Positions 1 to 6,632 of a stretch of DNA of 8,923 bases are shown here, piece by piece. The position numbers and the translations under genes are program-made. Within the stretch, counting starts at the first letter, position 1, and each line of letters opens with the position of its first letter. The notes under the pieces are model-generated. The model did not search any database, had not been told where the DNA came from, and saw nothing but the letters and a program-made list of their open reading frames with translations. This stretch comes from Planctomycetota bacterium (GTDB lineage: Bacteria > Planctomycetota > Planctomycetia > Isosphaerales > Isosphaeraceae): the NCBI GenBank assembly GCA_021778575.1, contig JAJYCH010000131.1, positions 1-8,923 of the forward strand. The letters are read 5' to 3'.

Positions 1-212
1 CAACGCCTGCCGACCGGGCGATTCTGGCAGTCCGGGAACCGGCTCGACGCCAGCCATGAATTTTTGCAAGTCTCTCTAGAACAACAATTTATGGAAAGTG
101 AAAACGGTCGGCATCAGGCTTGCTATCTAATGGAGTATCCGAATCATCTCTTCAGTCTCGGTGGGTCGGGGCGATCTGCCTTGAGACGGTCACATTCGTT
201 TGGGGATGGTTG
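1..212. other. Upstream region of htpG, no gene established
   Basis: No complete gene is visible. Bases 58-130 are clearly more AT-rich than the rest of the window, as expected of an intergenic promoter region. The plus frame starting at base 1 stays open for 70 codons and stops with TGA at 211-213, sharing one base with the htpG ATG; its third positions are GC-rich only over the first 60 bases, so at most the tail of an upstream gene is present. Another reading is a divergent gene starting at an ATG on the minus strand (bases 57-55) and running off the left edge. The sequence cannot decide between these. A poor -35-like TTGCAA lies at 64-69 without a good -10 partner. No CIRCE-type inverted repeat was seen. 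Confidence 0.4.
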
Positions 213-2099
213 ATGTCTACCGTCGAGAACAAGCAGCAATTTGCCTTTCAGGCCGAAATCAAGCAGCTTCTTCAGCTTCTGTCGCACTCGCTCTACCAGA
301 GTCGCGAGATCGCCATTAGGGAGTTGATCTCGAACGCGTCCGACGCTCTCGATAAGATGCGGTTCGTGGCCATGACCGATGATTCGCAGCGCGATGAAAC
401 GGCGCTGGAGATCGTGGTCGAGGGGCGGCCCGACGCTCGCGAACTGATCATCCGCGACAACGGCGTCGGCATGACTCACGACGAACTCGTCACCAATCTG
501 GGGACGATCGCGCATAGCGGCTCGAAGGAATTCCTCAAGAACGTCTCGGCAAGCGGCAAGCCCGACGTCTCGCTGATCGGTCAGTTTGGCGTTGGATTTT
601 ATGCCGCGTTCATGCTGGCCGACTCGGTCCGGGTCCGGTCGCGAAGCTATCGCGACGAGTCCGGCTGGGAGTGGGAGTCGGACGGTTCGGGAACGTTCTC
701 GGTCGTCGAGGCGGCGGGACTGGCGCGTGGAACCGAGATCATCCTCCACCTGAAAGAGGACGCGACCGAGTTCGCCGATGACTTCCGGATCAAGAACGTC
801 TTGAAGACGTACTCCGGTTTCGTCCCGCATCCGATCAAGGTCGATGGTCAGGTCGTCAACGACCAGAAGCCGATCTGGGTCGAGCCCAAAGCCCAGGTGA
901 CCGACGAGCAACACGCCGGTTTTTATCGTTATCTGACCCACCGGACCGATGAGTCGCCGCTCTGGCATCTGCATCTTTCAGTTGATTCGCCGATCCAGTT
1001 CCGGGCCATTCTCTACTGTCCCAAGACGAACATCGAGAAGCTCGGCTTCGGCCGGCTCGAACATGGTATCAGCCTCTGCGCCAAGCGAATCCTGGTCCAG
1101 GCCGATAACCGCGACCTCTTGCCGGAATATCTCCGGTTCCTTCACGGACTGGTCGATTCCGAGGATCTGCCGCTGAACGTCTCGCGCGAGACGCTGCAAG
1201 ATAGCTCGGTGATCCGCAAGATCAAGACGGTCCTGACCAAGTCGGTCCTCGACAAGCTGACCCGGATGGCCGAGGAACAGCCCGACGATTATCTGACGTT
1301 CTACAAGCAGTTCGGCCAGACCTTGAAGGAAGGAATCGCCGTCGACCCGGTCAACAAGGACCGCGTGGCCAAGCTCCTCCGGTTCACCTCGACCCGGGCC
1401 GAGGAGGGCGCGACCATGACCGGTCTGGACGACTACATCCAGCGAGCCGGTGAGGATTCCAAGACAATTTATTTCCTCGGCGGGCCGGATCTGGCGTCGA
1501 TTCGCAAGAGCCCGAACCTCGAAATCTTCCGCAAGCGGAACATCGAGGTCCTGCTGCTGACCGACCCGATCGATGAATTCGTGATGACATCCCTGTATGT
1601 TTACTCGGGGAAGACGCTCACCTCGATCGACGCGTCGGATCTGGAGATCCCCGGGCTCGAACCCGACAAGACCGACGAGTCGCCCGAGCCGGCCGTTTCG
1701 GGCGGTTTCGCCCGGGTCCTGGAGATCTTCCGCGAGGCGCTCGGGAGCCGCGTCGAGTCGGTCCGGGCGTCGAAGCGGCTGACCGATAGCCCGTGCTGCC
1801 TGGTCAATGCCGATGGCGGCCTGAGCCTGCAAATGCAGCGGTTGCTGAAGCAAAATAATCGTGAATTTCCGATCTCGCGGCGGATTCTCGAAGTCAACCC
1901 CGATGCTCCGCTGATCCAGCGGCTGGTCACGCTGTCGGCCAACCCGTCGAACGAGGCGTTCATCACCCAGTGCGCCCAGCAGCTCTGGGCGAATACGATG
2001 ATCCTCGAAGGGGAGACCGCCGAGCCCGAGGAGATGGTCGCCCGCGTCCAGTCGCTGATGGAGCAAGCGGCCCAGGCGAAAACCTCGATCATCATCTGA
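213..2099 (+). CDS. htpG: Molecular chaperone HtpG (bacterial Hsp90)
   Basis: Cytosolic ATP-dependent chaperone that remodels client proteins as a homodimer. The 628-residue product matches the usual bacterial Hsp90 length (about 620-635). The N-terminal GHKL ATPase is complete: RELISNASDALDK at residues 36-48 contains the catalytic Glu37 and Mg-coordinating Asn41; DNGVGMT begins at Asp82; GTIAHSGSKEF begins at 97; the lid/glycine motif GQFGVGFY lies at 123-130. The middle domain carries the NVSRETLQ loop, with Arg325 matching the ATP gamma-phosphate-sensing Arg of the family. The C-terminus ends in KTSIII and lacks the eukaryotic MEEVD tail, as expected. An in-frame TTG at 120 would add 31 residues unlike any Hsp90 N-terminus, so the ATG at 213 (MSTVENKQQF) is chosen; its ribosome site is weak (GGGG about 6 nt upstream). 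The SDR gene follows closely on the same strand. No heat-shock operator was recognised. Confidence 0.97.
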   Translation: MSTVENKQQFAFQAEIKQLLQLLSHSLYQSREIAIRELISNASDALDKMRFVAMTDDSQRDETALEIVVEGRPDARELIIRDNGVGMTHDELVTNLGTIAHSGSKEFLKNVSASGKPDVSLIGQFGVGFYAAFMLADSVRVRSRSYRDESGWEWESDGSGTFSVVEAAGLARGTEIILHLKEDATEFADDFRIKNVLKTYSGFVPHPIKVDGQVVNDQKPIWVEPKAQVTDEQHAGFYRYLTHRTDESPLWHLHLSVDSPIQFRAILYCPKTNIEKLGFGRLEHGISLCAKRILVQADNRDLLPEYLRFLHGLVDSEDLPLNVSRETLQDSSVIRKIKTVLTKSVLDKLTRMAEEQPDDYLTFYKQFGQTLKEGIAVDPVNKDRVAKLLRFTSTRAEEGATMTGLDDYIQRAGEDSKTIYFLGGPDLASIRKSPNLEIFRKRNIEVLLLTDPIDEFVMTSLYVYSGKTLTSIDASDLEIPGLEPDKTDESPEPAVSGGFARVLEIFREALGSRVESVRASKRLTDSPCCLVNADGGLSLQMQRLLKQNNREFPISRRILEVNPDAPLIQRLVTLSANPSNEAFITQCAQQLWANTMILEGETAEPEEMVARVQSLMEQAAQAKTSIII

Positions 2100-2149
2100 A
2101 TTTGTCTGCGAATATCAACCCGATCTCGACCGGCGCAATGAGGCGGAAA

Positions 2150-2911
2150 ATGGGCTCATCGAACGATCTGGCAAATCTGGTGGCCCTGGTGACGGGAGCT
2201 TCGCGAGGGCTGGGGGCGGGAATCGCTCTCAGCCTGGCGAGGCGTGGAGCCCGCGTCGCGCTCAATACGTTTGGCAGTCCCGACAAGGCCCGGGCGGTCG
2301 CCGACCAGATCCGGGCCGAGGGGGGCGAGGCCGACGTCTTCAAGGCCGACGTCCGCGATCAAGGCCAGATCCAGGCGATGGTCGCGGCCATCGAAGCCCG
2401 GTTCGCTCCGGTTGACATTCTCGTCTGCAACGCGACCGGTCCGCAGCCGTTCGTGAAGCTCGAAGAGCTGACCTGGCAAGATTGTCTCGACCAGCTCGAA
2501 TTCTTCGTCAAGAGCCCGATCCTGCTGACCCAGGCGGTCCTTCCCGGAATGAAGGCCCGACGCTGGGGGCGGATCATTCAGATTGGCTCGGAAGTCTTCG
2601 AGCGTGGGATTCCGCAGTTTTCTCATTATGTTCAGGCCAAGGGGGCTCAGCTCGGCCTGACCCGGTCGTGGGCGAACGAGCTGGCGGAGTGGGGAATCAC
2701 CGTCAACCTGGTCGCTCCGGGCTGGATTCCGACAGAACGTCACTCCGACGATCCCCAGGAAATGAAGGACGCTTACGCCGCGAGCGTCCCGATGAAGCAT
2801 ATGGGAGAGCCGCAAGACATCGGCGAGGCCGTGGCGTTTCTTGCGTCCGAATCGGCTCGCTTCATCACCGGCCAGCGGCTTTCGGTCAACGGCGGGCTGA
2901 CGCTCGGGTAA
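2150..2911 (+). CDS. Short-chain dehydrogenase/reductase (SDR), FabG-like, atypical active site
   Basis: A 253-residue classical SDR, a Rossmann-fold oxidoreductase using NAD(P)H; the substrate cannot be told from sequence. The cofactor motif TGASRGLG is at residues 15-22, and the Arg in it mildly favours NADPH. CNATG at 93-97 replaces the usual NNAG. Catalytic Ser147, Tyr160 and Lys164 (YVQAK) are present with normal spacing, and the end VNGGLTLG is typical. By ungapped comparison with E. coli FabG, the position of tetrad residue Asn110 is Phe119 here (EFFVKSP), so the Asn of the N-S-Y-K tetrad is missing. The start is uncertain: ATG 2150 has AGGCGG three bases upstream, while the in-frame ATG 2138 would add MRRK and has no clear ribosome site. 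The gene starts 50 bp after the htpG stop with no terminator between, so co-transcription is likely. It is often annotated as 3-oxoacyl-ACP reductase, but nothing here shows a fatty-acid role. Confidence 0.9.
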   Translation: MGSSNDLANLVALVTGASRGLGAGIALSLARRGARVALNTFGSPDKARAVADQIRAEGGEADVFKADVRDQGQIQAMVAAIEARFAPVDILVCNATGPQPFVKLEELTWQDCLDQLEFFVKSPILLTQAVLPGMKARRWGRIIQIGSEVFERGIPQFSHYVQAKGAQLGLTRSWANELAEWGITVNLVAPGWIPTERHSDDPQEMKDAYAASVPMKHMGEPQDIGEAVAFLASESARFITGQRLSVNGGLTLG

Positions 2912-2912
2912 T

Positions 2913-2936
2913 CGGTCGAGATTGACAACTCGGCCG
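2913..2936 (+). terminator. Hairpin just after the SDR stop codon, possible terminator
   Basis: CGGTCGAG (2913-2920) pairs with CTCGGCCG (2929-2936), eight pairs including one G-U, around an 8-base loop, two bases after the TAA stop. There is no T-run behind it, so it is a poor intrinsic terminator; it could be an RNA 3'-end stabiliser or chance. The second arm lies in a 10-bp palindrome, CTCGGCCGAG (2929-2938). Confidence 0.3.
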
Positions 2937-2950
2937 AGATGGGAGATTCT
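2922..2950 (+). promoter_or_regulatory. Candidate sigma-70-type promoter for the TPR-sulfotransferase gene
   Basis: A perfect -35 hexamer TTGACA (2922-2927) is followed after 17 bp by GATTCT (2945-2950), which keeps the important A at position 2 and T at position 6 of the -10 consensus but matches only 3 of 6 overall. It lies about 50 bp upstream of the next start codon. The -35 hexamer sits in the loop of the hairpin at 2913-2936. Prediction from sequence only. Confidence 0.3.
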
Positions 2951-2992
2951 GCCATTCCGGTCCAAACGGAGAGATCGAACATCGGCTGACCA

Positions 2993-2999
2993 GGGAGGG
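2993..2999 (+). promoter_or_regulatory. Shine-Dalgarno site deciding the start at 3004
   Basis: GGGAGGG lies 4 bases before ATG 3004 and only 1 base before the adjacent in-frame TTG at 3001. The spacing favours ATG 3004 as the start of the TPR-sulfotransferase. Confidence 0.6.
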
Positions 3000-3003
3000 T
3001 TTG

Positions 3004-5202
3004 ATGCACTCGGCCGAGCTTTCCGCGCGAGTCGTTGACGGTCTCCGCGTCCATCTCGACGGCGACATTGAACAGGCGGGACGGATTTATAGCGAAGTCC
3101 TGAGCCACGATCCGCTTCGGGCCGATGCGCTCCACCTGTTCGGCGTGGTTTTGTTCCAGTTAGGTGATCCCCACTCTGCTCTCGACGCGATCACCCGCGC
3201 CGTGGCCTTGTGGCCGAACATGGCACATTTTCATGCGAATCTGGGCGAAGTTTACCGGGCACTGGGTCGGCTCGATCGCGCGGCGGGCTGTTTTGTCCTG
3301 GCGTTGAAGTTGCGTCCCGATCGTTTCGAGTCGCTGGCTGATGTCGATCTTTTGCTCCGTCGCCCGGGTCAGTTCGACAATCTCCCGCTTCCCGGTCCGG
3401 CGCACACGGAGCTGGTTCCGCCGGCCGCCATCGCGGCCACGGATCGCGGATTTCAGCTTCAATCGGAAGGATCTCATGGCGCTGCGGTCGAGTCATTTGT
3501 CAAAGCCGCCCAGCTTGCCCCGGGCGTTGGTCTGATCGAGAGTAATCTTGGTCAAGCACTGCTCGAAGTCAAACGTACGCGCGAGGCTTTGTATCACTGT
3601 CAGGAGTCGGTTCGGCTGAGCCCGGACTTGCCAGAAGCCTGGGATCGTCTGGGGAGTGTTTACGAGGCGCTGGGACGATCGATCGAGGCCCGGACCTGCT
3701 ATCTCGAAGCGCTGCGGATTAACCCCGATTCAAGCGTCGTCATGAACAGCCTGGGTCGGGTTCTGGGCGACGCCCTTTGCACGAACGAGGCTCAGGTCTG
3801 GTTCCGGCTGGCCCTGCAGGGCGACCCGGACTCGGTGGTCATTCGCTCCAATCTGGCCTGGGTCCTTCGTGAACTGGGCTGCCTCGACGAGGCGGCGGCG
3901 CTTTGTCGTGGGACGCTCGAAAATGCGCCCGACGCCGCCGAGGCTCACGTCTGCCTCGGCTCGATCTATCACGATCAGCGGCGGATGGAGGAGGCCCGAA
4001 CACACTTTCGTTTCGCGATCGAGGCGAACCCGAAATTCCTGCTCGCCCACCAGAGCCAAGGGATTTTGCTGAGCGAGATGGGGGATCTCGCGGGAGCCGA
4101 ACTTGCGTTTCGCGAGGTTCTCAAGCATCCCGGCCACCATTCGCGAGCCCTCTCCGGGCTGGCCAACATCCTTCGTGGCAAGCTTCCCGAGGCCGATTTC
4201 GCGGCCATTCAGCGCGGTCTGGCCGATCCCGATCTGAGTGATAACGCCCGCGCTGAACTTCACTTCGCCGCCTCGACCGTTTGCGACGCCCGACGCGATA
4301 TCTCGGAAGCCGCGCATCATCTCCGGCAGGCGAACGGGATTCGACATGCCGAGAACTACCGGACCGGCCGAGGCTATGGCGCGGCGGATCATGAGCGATT
4401 CGCTAATCAGATGATGGAGACCTGTTCGAGCGACTATTTCGAGCGAGTGCTGGACTTCGGGCTGGCGAGCGAACGTCCGGTCTTCATCTTCGGACTCCCA
4501 CGGTCGGGGACCTCACTGACCGAGCAGATTCTGGCCAGTCACTCGAACGTCTTTGGCCTGGGAGAGACCGACCTCAGCCGGGCTGGTTTTGTTTCGCTTC
4601 CCGAACTCCTCGGCGACAAGCGCGAAGCGGTGGAGATTCTCGCCGAGATCGATCGCGCGACCACCCGCAAGCTGGCTCAGTCGCACCTCGACAAACTGGA
4701 AGCGGTCAAGTCGTCGGCCCGGTTCCTCGCCGACAAGTTGCCCGACAACTACCTCTATCTCGGCTACCTGGCGACCCTGTTCCCGAACGCCCGGTTCATC
4801 CACTGTCGGCGCGACCTGCGCGACGTTGCCGTGTCATGCTGGGCGACCAACTTCTGGTATCTCGACTGGCCCAACAGCCTGGATCACATCGCCTCGCGTT
4901 TTGCCGCCTATCAACAAATGATGGCGCACTGGGAAGAAGTCTTTCCAGTGCCGATCCTGCATGTCGACTATGAATCGACGGTCGACGACCTTGAATCGAC
5001 GGCGCGGAAGCTGGTCGACTGGTGCGGTCTCGACTGGGAACCGGCCTGCCTGTCATTTCACGAGTCAAACCGGGTCGTCCGAACGGCCAGCGTGACACAG
5101 GTCCGTCAACCGCTTTACCGGAGGTCGGTCGGCCGCTGGAAGAACTACGAAGCGGATCTGGGGTCACTGTTTGAACGGCTTGAAGGTCTGGTCAAAGTTT
5201 GA
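3004..5202 (+). CDS. TPR-repeat sulfotransferase family protein
   Basis: A 732-residue two-part protein with no signal peptide or membrane segment, so probably cytosolic. Residues about 8-376 form roughly ten TPR-like 34-residue units (recognisable cores include NLGEVYRALGRLDRAAGCF, RLGSVYEALGRSIEARTCY and CLGSIYHDQRRMEEARTHF), a likely protein-binding scaffold. A helical linker (about 380-485) leads to a Sulfotransfer_3-type domain (about 491-725). The 5'-phosphosulfate loop is GLPRSGTS (497-504); GLGETD follows, with Glu521 at the position of the catalytic Glu of tyrosylprotein sulfotransferases. The 3'-phosphate-binding segment RRDLRDVAVS spans 602-611, with Ser611. The expected reaction is sulfate transfer from PAPS to a protein, glycan or small molecule; the acceptor is unknown. 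The gene has its own candidate promoter and no evident partner. Its 3' end overlaps the convergent aldolase-like gene by 11 bp. Confidence 0.92.
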   Translation: MHSAELSARVVDGLRVHLDGDIEQAGRIYSEVLSHDPLRADALHLFGVVLFQLGDPHSALDAITRAVALWPNMAHFHANLGEVYRALGRLDRAAGCFVLALKLRPDRFESLADVDLLLRRPGQFDNLPLPGPAHTELVPPAAIAATDRGFQLQSEGSHGAAVESFVKAAQLAPGVGLIESNLGQALLEVKRTREALYHCQESVRLSPDLPEAWDRLGSVYEALGRSIEARTCYLEALRINPDSSVVMNSLGRVLGDALCTNEAQVWFRLALQGDPDSVVIRSNLAWVLRELGCLDEAAALCRGTLENAPDAAEAHVCLGSIYHDQRRMEEARTHFRFAIEANPKFLLAHQSQGILLSEMGDLAGAELAFREVLKHPGHHSRALSGLANILRGKLPEADFAAIQRGLADPDLSDNARAELHFAASTVCDARRDISEAAHHLRQANGIRHAENYRTGRGYGAADHERFANQMMETCSSDYFERVLDFGLASERPVFIFGLPRSGTSLTEQILASHSNVFGLGETDLSRAGFVSLPELLGDKREAVEILAEIDRATTRKLAQSHLDKLEAVKSSARFLADKLPDNYLYLGYLATLFPNARFIHCRRDLRDVAVSCWATNFWYLDWPNSLDHIASRFAAYQQMMAHWEEVFPVPILHVDYESTVDDLESTARKLVDWCGLDWEPACLSFHESNRVVRTASVTQVRQPLYRRSVGRWKNYEADLGSLFERLEGLVKV

Positions 5203-5215
5203 AAGCCGCGTTCAA
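5171..5215. repeat. Inverted repeat spanning two overlapping convergent gene ends
   Basis: TTGAACGGCTT (5171-5181) is complementary to AAGCCG..TTCAA (5203-5215), 11 pairs interrupted by a 2-base bulge (5209-5210) with a 21-base loop. The loop contains both stop codons. It could act as a bidirectional 3'-end structure, but neither side has a T-run and both arms are largely coding, so chance is possible. Confidence 0.3.
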
Positions 5216-6478
5216 TTCCGCAATTGCCGCGTCGGACATCGGGACCATCGATCCTAGTGGTCGCGAGTTGATCATCGCTTCGGCGGTCGTTTCCAGAACT
5301 TCCAGGCGGTCGAAGGCGTCGAGGATGCTGGTTCCCCAGACCTGGACTCCGTCGTTGTCGAGGATCAGGATCGGATTCTTCGGTGAAGCCAGACGGGCGA
5401 GGGCGAGACCGTCGCCAAACTGGATTCCGTATTTGACCCGATTCACGTCTTTCAGAAATAGATACGACTCGGGGATGGTTCGCGAGTCGAGCGGGGTGTC
5501 GGTCAGCCCGAACGCCGTTGCGTTGACCGGGTACGCGTTGACGATCGACTGGATCTTGGGGTGCTCGCGGTAGATCGAGCGATGGTTCCGGGCCGAGCCG
5601 CTGGGGTTCTTGCCGGTCTCGGGGGCCCCTTCCCTGACGAGCACGAGGTCGTCGATCGTCAGTCGGCTCCGGTCGACCCGGTGAGGCGTGATCAGGAACG
5701 AGTCGTCGTCGAGCCGGGCCGAGAAGGCCCCCTGGGTGCTGATCATCAGCCGCTGTTGATAGGCCCGACGAACGAATTCGCAGAGAAGCCGGCGCAGTTC
5801 TTTTTCGCCGCTGGTGGCGTGGGTTGGCTCGAAATGAGGTAAGGGAGCGGGAGGCGGGCCGAGTTCGGCGTCGTCAAGCGCGATCGGTCTCGGGGTTCCA
5901 AGGATGCTGGCCTTGATCAACGTCTTGGCGGCGAATTCCAGGGTCTCGAACCGCTCGAAGGCTTGCTGGAGACCGGTTCCGCCGATCACGACTCCGTGAT
6001 TTTCGAGGATCACGCAATCGGTTCCGGTCGCGAAGGTCTCGGCGATGTTCCGCCCCAATGCGGCGCTTCCGGGCAAGGCGTAGGGGGCGAAGCCGACGGT
6101 CCCGCAGATTTTTCGGGCCTGGTGCAGCACGTTGGTGTCGGGAACCCGTCGGCAGATGCTGAAGGCCACTAGCGCGACGGGGTGGGCATGGACTATCCCC
6201 CGGAGATCGGGCCGGCCTTGATAGATCGCGCGGTGGAACGGGAATTCGGACGACGGACGATGAGGGCCGTCGTGCGTCCCATCGGGCTTGACGCAGACGA
6301 TATCGTCGCGACGGAGATTTCCCTTGTCGAGCCGGGCCGGGGTGATCCAGATCGAGCCATCGTCGTCGAGGATCGAGATGTTTCCGCCCGACGTCGTGGT
6401 CATCCGGTAGCGGTAAATCCGCTCCATGGTCCGCATGATCTCGTCGCGAGGGTGAATGAGTTCTCGATCATGGATCAT
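5192..6478 (-). CDS. Tandem class II aldolase/adducin domain protein, second domain degenerate
   Basis: A 428-residue protein made of two copies of the class II aldolase/adducin fold; single-domain relatives are about 200-230 residues. The N-terminal copy (about 10-195) looks catalytically complete: SGGNIS at 30-35 and ITPARLDKG at 45-53 for substrate/phosphate binding, PSSE with Glu78, zinc ligands HAH (His97, His99) and ENHG (His161). The C-terminal copy (about 225-405) keeps the fold landmarks, but the same sites read TQGAFS, NAYP (Asn314, Tyr316) and DNDG (Asp376), and the catalytic Glu is gone, so it should not bind metal. Family members cleave or decarboxylate sugar phosphates (fuculose-P aldolase, ribulose-P epimerase, oxo-tetronate-P decarboxylase); the substrate here cannot be named. 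ATG 6478 is preferred over an in-frame GTG at 6547 because GGAAG lies 8 nt upstream and the extra 23 residues look non-coding. It is divergent from the Hyi-like gene. Confidence 0.9.
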   Translation of the reverse strand: MIHDRELIHPRDEIMRTMERIYRYRMTTTSGGNISILDDDGSIWITPARLDKGNLRRDDIVCVKPDGTHDGPHRPSSEFPFHRAIYQGRPDLRGIVHAHPVALVAFSICRRVPDTNVLHQARKICGTVGFAPYALPGSAALGRNIAETFATGTDCVILENHGVVIGGTGLQQAFERFETLEFAAKTLIKASILGTPRPIALDDAELGPPPAPLPHFEPTHATSGEKELRRLLCEFVRRAYQQRLMISTQGAFSARLDDDSFLITPHRVDRSRLTIDDLVLVREGAPETGKNPSGSARNHRSIYREHPKIQSIVNAYPVNATAFGLTDTPLDSRTIPESYLFLKDVNRVKYGIQFGDGLALARLASPKNPILILDNDGVQVWGTSILDAFDRLEVLETTAEAMINSRPLGSMVPMSDAAIAELNAAFKL

Positions 6479-6485
6479 GGTTGAA

Positions 6486-6497
6486 GCTTCCGGAAGC
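6486..6497. promoter_or_regulatory. 12-bp palindrome overlapping the aldolase-like gene's ribosome site
   Basis: GCTTCCGGAAGC is a perfect palindrome 8-19 bp upstream of the minus-strand ATG. Read on the minus strand it contains the GGAAG Shine-Dalgarno (complement of 6487-6491). It could be an operator half-site pair or chance; no regulator gene is nearby. Confidence 0.25.
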
Positions 6498-6520
6498 GCT
6501 AAGTCGATCGTGCGGGACGA

Positions 6521-6539
6521 GAAATTGGCAACGAAATTG
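6521..6539. repeat. Direct repeat GAAATTG x2 in divergent intergenic region
   Basis: GAAATTG occurs at 6521-6527 and again at 6533-6539, a 12-bp period, in the middle of the 154-bp region between the divergent aldolase-like and Hyi-like genes. The position suits a regulator-binding site, but seven bases repeated once is weak evidence. Confidence 0.2.
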
Positions 6540-6569
6540 ATACCCACTGTCGCAGCGCCCGGTTAGAAT
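6537..6569 (+). promoter_or_regulatory. Candidate promoter elements for the Hyi-like gene
   Basis: TAGAAT (6564-6569) matches the -10 consensus at 5 of 6 positions. TTGATA (6537-6542) matches -35 at 5 of 6, but the spacing of 21 bp is longer than the usual 16-18. The -10 lies 63 bp before the start codon. Low confidence; the -35 may be elsewhere or not needed. Confidence 0.25.
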
Positions 6570-6632
6570 CTCCAGGGTTCACCCGCCCATTTTTTCCAAG
6601 ACCCGTTTCCATTCCATCCGGAGAACCTCGCC

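Noticed and set aside
120..212. Upstream TTG start for htpG adding 31 residues
   Set aside because: The extension is unlike any Hsp90 N-terminus, and the protein from ATG 213 already has the standard length and start.
1..212. CIRCE/HrcA or sigma-32-type heat-shock control site before htpG
   Set aside because: No TTAGCACTC-N9-GAGTGCTAA-like inverted repeat or convincing heat-shock promoter was found by eye.
978..2066. 362-codon antisense open frame within htpG
   Set aside because: It lies wholly opposite a complete Hsp90 with all ATPase motifs. Long antisense frames are expected in GC-rich DNA, and the translation shows no recognisable domain.
6479..6547. Upstream GTG start for the aldolase-like gene
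   Set aside because: The extra 23 residues are unlike the family, and the ATG at 6478 has a better placed GGAAG ribosome site.
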